From Bosea vaviloviae (GTDB lineage: Bacteria > Pseudomonadota > Alphaproteobacteria > Rhizobiales > Beijerinckiaceae): a stretch of DNA of 64,000 bases. The notes under the pieces were generated by a model that saw only the letters and a list, made by a program, of their open reading frames with translations, did not search any database and was not told the DNA's origin. Position numbers and translations under genes: made by a program. Below are positions 48,898 to 58,500 of this stretch, piece by piece. Location: positions 1,143,001 to 1,207,000 of the forward strand of contig NZ_CP017147.1 of assembly GCF_001741865.1 (NCBI RefSeq), given 5' to 3'. Numbering within the stretch: the first letter of the stretch is position 1; every line of letters starts with the position of its first letter.

Positions 48898-50247
48898 ATG
48901 CAACCGTCGCTACCCGCTTTCACGGCTGCCGAGGCCGCTCTCGCCGCTCGCCTTCTGGCGATTCTGGAGCCGCATTTCGACGCTTCGATACGCTCGCTCT
49001 ACAGGAAGACCTTCGGCAGCGACGAACTCTGGCGGCATCAGGATACCTTCGCCGACGAGGCGTTGAAATACCGCCATCTGTTCCGTTTGCGGCTCGACGC
49101 CGATTATGTCGCAGCGAAGAAGCGGATCGTCGCCCGCGCCAATGGCAGCAAGATCCACCTCGCCGACTACCCGCAGTTCTTCCTCGAGGATTTCTCCAAC
49201 TTCCTCGCCGTCATCGTCTCGCGCTGGAAGCGGCGCTGGGGCTCGATCGACGACGCCCTGCGCGTCTTCTGCAGGCTGATGCTGACGGATATCTCGTTCT
49301 CGCTCGCCTGCTTCGACGAGGCGATCGAAATCGAGACGGAAGGCCGCCTGAACGCGATCGAGCACGCCTTCCGCAATGGCATCGCCGAGCGCATCCAGGC
49401 GATCGAGGCCGGCATGGGCGAGGTCACGGGCTTCTCCGAGGCGCTGTCCGGCAAGGCCGGGGCCACGCTCTCGGCGGTCGCGGGAACCCAGCGCCGTCCC
49501 GAGCAGGTCTCGGCCTCGGTGGCGGAAATCGTCGCGGCAACCCGGGCTTTCGGAGCCTCCAGCGAGCGGATCAGGCAGGAGAGCGCAATCTCGCGCCGCG
49601 CCACCGACGAGGCCAGCGCCGAATGTCGCGGCATCACGGATAATGTCGCCGCGCTGCGCCAGGCGAATGAGCGGATCGGCAGCGTCGTCGAACTGATCCG
49701 CAATCTCGCTTCCCAAACCAATCTGCTCGCCCTCAACGCCACCATCGAGGCGGCGCGCGCGGGCGAGGCCGGGCGCGGCTTCGCGGTCGTGGCGGCCGAG
49801 GTCAAATCGCTGGCGACCGCGACCAACAGCGCCACCGAGACGATCCGCCAGGGTGTCGCCGAAGTCGTCAGCGCGGGCCAGGCGATCGAGGGCGCGGTGC
49901 GCGAACTCAGCCAGACCATGCAGGCGATGCAGGAGAGCGCGCGGATCGTCGCCGAATCCGTCGCGGAACAGACCGGCCGGATCCACGCCATCGCCGAGCG
50001 CGCCGAGACCTCGTCCTCCGGTGTCGATGCGATCGCCCATCACGCCGCACTCGTCGAGGGGCTCGCGGGCGAGGCGGCGGAATTGGCGCGGCAGATGGAC
50101 CAGCGTGTCAAGGCGGCGTCTAGCCTGTCGCAGGAGCTGGAGCGTTCGATCGGCGACTTCCTCGGCGAGCTCGCGCAGGCTCGCGCCGACAAGCATCATG
50201 CGGTCGTGCGCGAGAGCCGGATGATTTCAGATCGGATCACTAAGTGA
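48898..50247 (+). CDS. Soluble chemoreceptor-like sensor with protoglobin-like N-terminus
   Basis: 449 residues, no membrane segment. Residues about 1-150 resemble the globin-coupled-sensor (protoglobin) fold in helix pattern, but at the expected proximal heme His the sequence reads [15 protein letters not shown], with no His. The C-terminal half is an MCP signalling domain: [40 protein letters not shown], with heptad helices on both sides. ATG 48898 follows GAGG. The last ten residues ([10 protein letters not shown]) and the stop codon are encoded by a dispersed palindromic repeat, so the original C-terminus has been replaced. Confidence 0.8.
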   Translation: MQPSLPAFTAAEAALAARLLAILEPHFDASIRSLYRKTFGSDELWRHQDTFADEALKYRHLFRLRLDADYVAAKKRIVARANGSKIHLADYPQFFLEDFSNFLAVIVSRWKRRWGSIDDALRVFCRLMLTDISFSLACFDEAIEIETEGRLNAIEHAFRNGIAERIQAIEAGMGEVTGFSEALSGKAGATLSAVAGTQRRPEQVSASVAEIVAATRAFGASSERIRQESAISRRATDEASAECRGITDNVAALRQANERIGSVVELIRNLASQTNLLALNATIEAARAGEAGRGFAVVAAEVKSLATATNSATETIRQGVAEVVSAGQAIEGAVRELSQTMQAMQESARIVAESVAEQTGRIHAIAERAETSSSGVDAIAHHAALVEGLAGEAAELARQMDQRVKAASSLSQELERSIGDFLGELAQARADKHHAVVRESRMISDRITK

Positions 50248-50332
50248 TCCGATCTGAAATCTGAATCCGTCTCTCATCTAAAAGTGAGAGCAGGATGCGA
50301 AAAACCGGTTCCCACTTTTTCGCATCCTGCTC
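50217..50332. repeat. Composite palindromic repeat overlapping the sensor gene end
   Basis: First hairpin has perfect 19-bp arms at 50223-50241 and 50243-50261. The second has perfect 17-bp arms at 50288-50304 and 50316-50332 around CCGGTTCCCAC. This is the cleanest copy in the window and defines the two-hairpin layout. Its first 31 bases are translated as the end of the upstream gene. Confidence 0.95.
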
Positions 50333-50426
50333 GCGGCCGTCTGATCGATCAGGCCACGCAATGCGATGAGACGGGATGCGGCAAGGCTGCTAGCTTGCGC
50401 TCCAACACGGCAATGCGGTGGGCGCT

Positions 50427-51041
50427 ATGGACCTTTCGAGCCTTCTGATTTTCGCCGGCGTCTACTTCCTCGCCGTCGCCTCGCCGGGGCCAGCCATTGC
50501 GGCGCTGGTTGCGCGTTCGCTCGCCGCCGGCTTTCGCCGCTCGCTGCCCTTTGCCGCCGGCATTGCCGCGGGCGATCTGGTCTGGCTCTCGCTGACCGCG
50601 CTCGGGCTCGCCGTGCTGATGCAGAGCTTCCACGGGCTGTTCATCGCGATCAAATATGCCGGCTGCGCCTATCTACTTTATCTCGCCTTCAGGCTCTGGA
50701 GGGCGCCCGCGGGAGCGTTGCAGCAGACTCCGGCGGCACGCGGCGAAGGGTGGCGCCTGTTCCTGGGCGGCATCACGCTGACGATGGGCAATCCCAAGGT
50801 CATCGTCTTCTTCCTGTCGATCCTGCCGCTGGTCGTCGACCTCTCCGCCCTGACGCTGCTTGCCTTCGCCGAGATCGCCACGCTGATCGCACTGATCATC
50901 AGCTCGACCCTGATCGCCTATGCCTATGCGGCCGACCGCGCTCGCAGGCTGGTAGCGAGCCCGCGCGCGCTGCGCCGGATCAACCGATTGACGGGCGGCG
51001 TCATGGCGGGGGCTGCCGCCGCCATCGCCATGCGCAGCTGA
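50427..51041 (+). CDS. LysE/RhtB family amino-acid exporter
   Basis: 204-residue inner-membrane exporter with about six helices. Family motifs are AVASPGPAIAALVARSLAAG near the N-terminus and GGITLTMGNPKVIVFFLSIL in the middle. The substrate (homoserine, threonine, leucine or other) cannot be read from sequence. Start ATG 50427; a GTG nine bases earlier is possible. Confidence 0.9.
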   Translation: MDLSSLLIFAGVYFLAVASPGPAIAALVARSLAAGFRRSLPFAAGIAAGDLVWLSLTALGLAVLMQSFHGLFIAIKYAGCAYLLYLAFRLWRAPAGALQQTPAARGEGWRLFLGGITLTMGNPKVIVFFLSILPLVVDLSALTLLAFAEIATLIALIISSTLIAYAYAADRARRLVASPRALRRINRLTGGVMAGAAAAIAMRS

Positions 51042-51047
51042 ACCTCC

Positions 51048-51401
51048 GTGCTGCTGGCGGCGGGCCTGCTCGATCTCGGTTTCGCGCTGTTCCATGCGGC
51101 GTTCTGGCGGCTCTTCGGCTGGCCGGAACGGCTTGCGCCATCGGGCGGGCTGAACAGCGCTATCACGCAAACGCTCAATGTGATGCTGAGCTTCGTCTTC
51201 GTCGTCTATGGCGCGGCGTTGATCTGGCAGGCGGGAGATCCCGAGGCATCCTGGCTGCTTCCCGTCGCGGGCGGCCTGTTCTGGCTGCTGCGATTGGCGC
51301 TCCAGTTGCTCTGGTTCGATCTGCGCCCGCTCGCATCCGGGCTGATCACGGCGGCTTTCGCCCTTGCGGCCGCGCTTCATCTGTTGGCCGGGCTGTCCTG
51401 A
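51048..51401 (+). CDS. Small integral membrane protein, unknown
   Basis: 117 residues from a GTG, six bases after the LysE-type gene, so probably co-translated. Four hydrophobic segments (LLAAGLLDLGFALFHAAFW; VMLSFVFVVYGAALIW; LLPVAGGLFWLLRLALQLLW; LITAAFALAAALHLLAGL). I do not recognise a named family. Confidence 0.75.
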   Translation: MLLAAGLLDLGFALFHAAFWRLFGWPERLAPSGGLNSAITQTLNVMLSFVFVVYGAALIWQAGDPEASWLLPVAGGLFWLLRLALQLLWFDLRPLASGLITAAFALAAALHLLAGLS

Positions 51402-51440
51402 GGCTGGCAATCCGCGCGGCGGTCGGGCACACCACTCCTC

Positions 51441-53276
51441 ATGCCGCAATCCCGCGAATCAGACGCCCGCGCGATCCTCAAATCCGTCTTCGGCTATGAC
51501 GAATTCCGTCCCGGCCAATGGGAGGTGATCGCGGCCGCGCTTGCCGGCGAAGACGTCTTCGCCGTGATGCCGACGGGCTCGGGTAAATCGATGTGCTATC
51601 AGCTACCGGCGCTGGTCGCGGGTGGTTTGACGCTGGTGGTCTCGCCATTGATTGCCCTGATGCGCGATCAAGTCGGGCAATTGACGCGGGCCGGCGTCGC
51701 CGCCGCCTCGCTCAATTCGATGAACAGCGAAACCGAGGCCACTGAAGCCTGGGACAAGCTCAATGCAGGCGAATTGCGCCTGCTCTTCGTTTCGCCCGAG
51801 CGCTTGGCGGGCGACGGGCTGGTCTCGCGCCTGCGCCGGCTCGGCGTGACCCGACTCGCCATCGACGAGGCGCATTGCGTCTCGCAATGGGGCCATGATT
51901 TCCGCCCTGAATACCGCCTGCTCGCCAAGGCGCGCGAGGCCCTGGGCGGCGTGCCGGTGACGGCCCTGACCGCAACCGCCGACCGGCAGACGCGCGAGGA
52001 CATCGCCCAGCAGCTCTTCCCCAAGCCGCCGCACAGCGTCGTCCACTCCTTCGACCGCCCGAATCTGAAGCTCGCCTTCGCGCCCAAGGACCAGCCCAAG
52101 CGCCAGATCGCCGAGTTCCTGACGCGCCATCGCGGCGGCAGCGGCATCGTCTACTGCTCCTCGCGCGGCCGTACCGAGCGTTTGAGCGAGGGTCTGCGCG
52201 AGAAGGGCTACAATGCGCTGCCCTATCATGCCGGCATGGAGCAGGGTCTGCGCAACCGCAATCAGGACATCTTCCTGCAGGAGGACGGCGTCGTCGTCTG
52301 CGCCACCATCGCCTTCGGCATGGGCATCAACAAACCCGATGTCCGCTTCGTCGTCCATGCCGACATGCCGGGCTCGATCGAGAGCTATTACCAGGAGATC
52401 GGCCGCGCCGGCCGCGATGGCCTGCCGGCCGACACGCTGACCCTCTACGGCATCGAGGACATGGCGCTGCGCCGCCGCCAGATCGACGAGAAGGCGGTCG
52501 AGGACGAGCGCCGCCGGATCGAGCACAAGCGCCTGAACGCCATGATCGACCTGTGCGAATCCGCGCTTTGTCGCAGGAGCGCGCTGCTCGCCTATTTCGG
52601 CGAGGAGACGCAGACCTGCCGGCATGGCAACGCGCCGATCCGCTGCGATCTCTGCGGCGGCGAGGCCGAATTGACCGATGCTACGCTCGATGCGCGAAAG
52701 CTGCTCTCGGCGGTGGCGCGCTCGGGCCAGCGCTTCGGCGCGGGCCATCTCGCCGACATCCTGACCGGCACCATGTCCGAGACTATCCGCCGCCAGAACC
52801 ATGACGGGCTGAAGACCTTCGGCGTCGGCCAGGATAAGTCCAAGAGCGCCTGGACCGCGTTGACGCGAAAACTCTTCGCCGCCGGCGCCCTGGCCGAGGC
52901 CAGCGTCGAGCATGGCGGCTTCTGCCTGACCCCGAAGGGCGAAGATATCCTGTTCGGCCGCGAGGCGATCGCGCTTCGGGCCGATCTCCATGCCGATCGC
53001 CGTACGCGTCGCGCCGGGCGCGAGGCGGCCCGCGCCGACGGGCTCGACGAGGGCACGGCCGGGCTGTTCGAACATCTCAGGCAGCTGCGCCTGTCGATCG
53101 CCCGCGAGGAGGGCGTCGCGGCCTACATCATCTTCACCGACCGCACCCTGATCGCGATGGCGCGCGAGCGGCCGCTGGGGCTGGAGGCGATGCGCGCGAT
53201 CGAAGGCGTCGGCGAGCGCAAGCTCACGCAATATGGCGAGGCCTTCCTGGAGGCGATCGCGGGGTTTGACGGATAG
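51441..53276 (+). CDS. recQ: ATP-dependent DNA helicase RecQ
   Basis: 611 residues, full RecQ layout. Helicase motif I MPTGSGKSMCYQLPAL, motif II IDEAHCVSQWGHDFRPEY, motif VI EIGRAGRDGLPA. Zinc-binding Cys pattern from CESALCRRSALLAYFGE to CDLCGG. Winged helix, then a C-terminal HRDC domain (ERPLGLEAMRAIEGVGERKL). 3'-to-5' unwinding in recombination and repair. Confidence 0.96.
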   Translation: MPQSRESDARAILKSVFGYDEFRPGQWEVIAAALAGEDVFAVMPTGSGKSMCYQLPALVAGGLTLVVSPLIALMRDQVGQLTRAGVAAASLNSMNSETEATEAWDKLNAGELRLLFVSPERLAGDGLVSRLRRLGVTRLAIDEAHCVSQWGHDFRPEYRLLAKAREALGGVPVTALTATADRQTREDIAQQLFPKPPHSVVHSFDRPNLKLAFAPKDQPKRQIAEFLTRHRGGSGIVYCSSRGRTERLSEGLREKGYNALPYHAGMEQGLRNRNQDIFLQEDGVVVCATIAFGMGINKPDVRFVVHADMPGSIESYYQEIGRAGRDGLPADTLTLYGIEDMALRRRQIDEKAVEDERRRIEHKRLNAMIDLCESALCRRSALLAYFGEETQTCRHGNAPIRCDLCGGEAELTDATLDARKLLSAVARSGQRFGAGHLADILTGTMSETIRRQNHDGLKTFGVGQDKSKSAWTALTRKLFAAGALAEASVEHGGFCLTPKGEDILFGREAIALRADLHADRRTRRAGREAARADGLDEGTAGLFEHLRQLRLSIAREEGVAAYIIFTDRTLIAMARERPLGLEAMRAIEGVGERKLTQYGEAFLEAIAGFDG

Positions 53277-53280
53277 GACG

Positions 53281-53703
53281 TCAGGCGGCTGCGAGAACTT
53301 CGACGTCGAAGGCCTTACCGACGGCAGCCATCGCCGCCTCGATCTGTTCCAGACGCGAGGCGTGATCGAGCCTGAACAGCCGGTCGACGGATTCGCGCTT
53401 CCAGCCGAGACGCCGGGTCAAGTCAGCGCGCGTCATCCCGGATTCGCGCAAGGCGCGGTAGAGTTCGACCTTGAGCGTCGTCAGCATGGGCAAGCGCACG
53501 AGCGTTCCCGCTGTATCGGCCAGCGGAATGATCTCCCCGTCCGCGATCATGCTCGCGAGTGCGGTTTCAATGGCGTCCCTAGCATGAAGAAGCGCCTCCT
53601 CGCGGGTCGCCCCGAAGCTTGCGACCATGGGCAGGGACGGGCAAAGGACAAGCAGCGTCTCGTTGTCGTCCGGCGTCAGTTCGACATGATAAGCCAGCAT
53701 CAC
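53281..53703 (-). CDS. hicB: HicB-type antitoxin
   Basis: 140 residues. The N-terminal half is the partial RNase-H fold that blocks HicA (PSLPMVASFGATREEALLHA, RDAIETALASMIADGEII). The C-terminal half is a DNA-binding HTH (GMTRADLTRRLGWKRESVDR) that represses the operon. It overlaps hicA by four bases and is downstream of it, the usual hicAB order. Confidence 0.88.
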   Translation of the reverse strand: MMLAYHVELTPDDNETLLVLCPSLPMVASFGATREEALLHARDAIETALASMIADGEIIPLADTAGTLVRLPMLTTLKVELYRALRESGMTRADLTRRLGWKRESVDRLFRLDHASRLEQIEAAMAAVGKAFDVEVLAAA

Positions 53704-53888
53704 TTCAGTCCCAGTTGTTTCTTGATCGCGTTAACGAGACCCGTGCCGAGTTCCTTACGCGCCCCATGCATCGGAATTTCGGATTTCAGCGCACCACGGC
53801 GCACCACGAGATGGCCTGATCCGCCCTTCTTGGCTTCGAAAGTGCAGCCCCTGGCCGCAAGCCACTTCTTCAACTCCTGAGCGTTCAT
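53700..53888 (-). CDS. hicA: HicA-type mRNA-interferase toxin
   Basis: 62 residues of the double-stranded-RNA-binding-like HicA fold. The catalytic His is in KKGGSGHLVVRRG, and MNAQELKKWLAARGCTFEAK is the standard start. HicA cleaves mRNA and is neutralised by HicB. ATG 53888 was chosen; an upstream Met (53963) would add residues encoded by the operator region. Confidence 0.88.
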   Translation of the reverse strand: MNAQELKKWLAARGCTFEAKKGGSGHLVVRRGALKSEIPMHGARKELGTGLVNAIKKQLGLK

Positions 53889-53910
53889 CTGAACTCGTGC
53901 ATCTCGATGT

Positions 53911-56509
<2,599 letters not shown>

Positions 56510-56604
56510 GCTGCGTTGTCGGGGCTGGCCTGAAAACCATCAAGCGAGACGCGAAAGCCGGAACACGAGACCGGTAAACCAAACCTGACGTGCTCGTTTC
56601 GGCC

Positions 56605-56634
56605 GATCGGAACTGGAATTTTCCAGTTCCGATC
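56605..56634. terminator. 30-bp perfect palindrome after gyrB
   Basis: 14-base arms GATCGGAACTGGAA / TTCCAGTTCCGATC with TT at the centre, 95 bases after the gyrB stop. It could form a hairpin in gyrB mRNA, but lacks a T-run; a repeat or protein-binding site is equally possible. Confidence 0.5.
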
Positions 56635-56703
56635 CAGCGATCGGGACGAGGAGAGTTCCGTGACGGCATCGAAGTTCAGGGAGGCGCAGGTAGTGTTTTC
56701 TGA

Positions 56704-57122
56704 TGAGCGAGCCAAACGTTATCCTCACCCTCAACCACCGCCGCGACACCATCCTAGAGGCGATCAAGGCGTATGAAGACAAGCTGGTGGATGCGCGCCG
56801 TGACCTGTCGCACTCGAACGCGACGATCCGGTTGTTCGAGGTTGGGGATAACTCCAGTTCCCCGTCTATATGGAGCTAGGAAGGCTGTTCCGGCCTCGTG
56901 AGCTTGGGAAGCTATGCCAGCTGCGCTGGCCGAGGAAGCGCCCCTGGACCGCGGGAGCTTGCCGTGCGCGTGATCCGCGCGAAGGGGATGGATTAAGGCG
57001 ACAAGGTATTGCGCAGCGCCGTCGCACATCGCGTGGTGTAGGCGTTGAGCATGCAGCTAAAGCGAGGGCTGATTACCTCAGAGGGTAAGCGAGACAGAGT
57101 GCGCCCGTGGAGCGGCAGCTAA
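56704..57122 (+). pseudogene. Decayed small HTH-like hypothetical gene
   Basis: The 5' part is open (MSEPNVILTLNHRRDTILEA, then KAYEDKLVDARRDLSHSNAT) but stops early. A second frame continues with YMELGRLFRPRELGKLC and a third with RELAVRVIRAKGMD, stop, GDKVLRSAVAHRVV, stop, ALSMQLKRGLITSEGKRDRV. Put together these form one protein of about 135 residues broken by at least two frameshifts and two stops. From memory, intact relatives occur in accessory regions of Hyphomicrobiales, often near recombinases. Function unknown. Confidence 0.7.
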
Positions 57123-57479
57123 GCGCGGCAAAAGGCTGCATCAGATGCGGCACATGAGTATGGTTACGTCGGGCGCAAATGCAAAGGGAACGTTCCGCGG
57201 GCTGGCCGCAAAACGATGGAATGGCCTGTGGAAAAGCCGAAAAGGCGATTCATCGCAACGTGTTGTGTATTCTTACCCGCTTGATAACCCTGTTGAAAAA
57301 ATGTGTGTTCATGGGGATTCTCGCAGGAATCACAATGAGTTATATTCTGATTCGCTAGCCTATGCTTAGTGACGATCGCTGCGCACGTAACACGGTGAAA
57401 TTCTGCCAGCCGTAGCCATGTCTCGGGCGGACATGTGTGCTTTGTGGGGTTCCCGGCAGGCCCCACCGCGCGTGGAAAT
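57123..57479. other. Lower-GC non-coding DNA
   Basis: 357 bp, visibly more AT-rich than the rest of the window. Open frames here show no coding character. I see no tRNA or repeat family member. Confidence 0.4.
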
Positions 57480-57518
57480 GGCGGCTCCCTTTGCCCAAGG
57501 GAGCCGCCTTTATTTTCG
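57480..57518 (+). terminator. Terminator-like hairpin next to the toxin-like gene
   Basis: Perfect 12-base arms GGCGGCTCCCTT / AAGGGAGCCGCC, loop TGCCC, then TTTATTTT on the plus strand. On the minus strand the hairpin directly follows the stop of the gene at 57510, so it can serve transcripts from either side. Confidence 0.75.
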
Positions 57519-57923
57519 CGGACCGCAGATGTGCTGCCACTTGCGTTCGCGAGAGCTAACAAAGCGATCCTTCGCTCGATGAAATGTAGCGATCCAAGTT
57601 TCGGAGCCGTTAGAAGCGGTCTTTATCCCCACAGCGTAAAAAAGTTGGTTGTCTGGATTGTGGTAGATACAGGTTACTGCGTTTGGTCGCTTGGGATCAG
57701 CAAAATAGCGGCCCTTCTCTACAGCGAAGGTCAAGTGCATCACGTCAAAAGGAGTAATAAATTTATGATCTCCTAGGATGTGCTTCAATTCTGCGTGCCT
57801 CAAATATACAATACCTGGATGGGCTTTAAGGTAATTAGCAACAGGGCGTGGCAAATCTCCAACCGTAAGGACGGTTCTCTGCCCAAGAATAAGTTGCGTT
57901 AAATGCGAAAGCTCAATGGCCAT
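57510..57923 (-). CDS. Possible PBECR-like nuclease (toxin-like), low-GC acquired gene
   Basis: 137 residues. The C-terminal part has a pattern resembling phage-Barnase-EndoU-colicin/RelE-like (PBECR) nucleases: VYLRHAELKHILGDHKFITP, then FDVMHLTFAVEKGRYFADPK, AVTCIYHNPDNQLFYAVGIK and ETWIATFHRAKDRFVSS, with conserved-looking His, Lys and Thr/Ser positions. I hold the family call loosely. No antitoxin or immunity gene is evident. Codon use is far more AT-rich than its neighbours, pointing to transfer. Start ATG 57923 (a TTG lies nine bases earlier). Confidence 0.55.
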   Translation of the reverse strand: MAIELSHLTQLILGQRTVLTVGDLPRPVANYLKAHPGIVYLRHAELKHILGDHKFITPFDVMHLTFAVEKGRYFADPKRPNAVTCIYHNPDNQLFYAVGIKTASNGSETWIATFHRAKDRFVSSRERKWQHICGPRK

Positions 57924-57963
57924 AAAATACAAACGCCAACATTCTCAGACTGACGATACAAGG

Positions 57964-58179
57964 TTACGCGGAGCACTGCCAGTAGCCTTTCCAAATCCGG
58001 CTAGCGAGGTGCGCAGGAGCCGCGCTGGTGACCATCAAATACTGCTCACCATTGCTCGCCCGGCGATGATCCTCACGCCACGCCATCTTTGACGAATAGG
58101 CGTTGAGGTACGGACCGGCCATATGGTGATGCGTGCCGATCTCAGTGCGGCGCAGGCGGGAGAAGAAGCTTTCTGCCAT
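57964..58179 (-). pseudogene. IS1595-family transposase, C-terminal remnant
   Basis: About 70 residues: ESFFSRLRRTEIGTHHHMAG, then PYLNAYSSKMAWREDHRRAS and NGEQ, ending WKGYWQ. This is the conserved end of ISXO2-like DDE transposases of the IS1595 family. The catalytic part is absent, and no terminal inverted repeats can be placed, so the element is dead. Confidence 0.8.
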
Positions 58180-58500
58180 GTATGCAGCGCTGCATCAGCG
58201 TGAACCGTAGCGGGGAATGCACGCGTTGGCCGATGGTCGGCAGCGAGGCCCCCTCTGACTTGAACACGAAAGGTAGCGTGCGGCCCTTGCGTTCGCGCAA
58301 AACCGCTCCGCCCGCCAGCTCGACTGTCGCCGCCAAGCCCACGGCGTTAGATTGTAACCGGGCCACCTAAACGGGCAGCTCAGCTTTGTCCTGCTTTGTC
58401 ATTTGTCCTCGCCCATCGATATGCGTTGATGGACGGGCATGAACAGAGCTGTGCCGGCGCATGCTTTCCATTTTGGTTTTGAAACGGGTCTGCAAGTTCG
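58180..58500. other. Gene-free region before the M48 peptidase
   Basis: 321 bp beside the transposase remnant. Short frames exist on both strands, but none resembles a known protein. Probably element debris plus the promoter of the M48 gene. Confidence 0.4.

Noticed and set aside
57164-57562. Minus-strand open frame beside the toxin-like gene
   Set aside because: Overlaps the terminator hairpin and the end of the toxin-like gene, with no coding character.
58142-58366. Minus-strand open frame upstream of the transposase remnant
   Set aside because: Does not match the missing part of an IS1595 transposase or any family I know; treated as debris.
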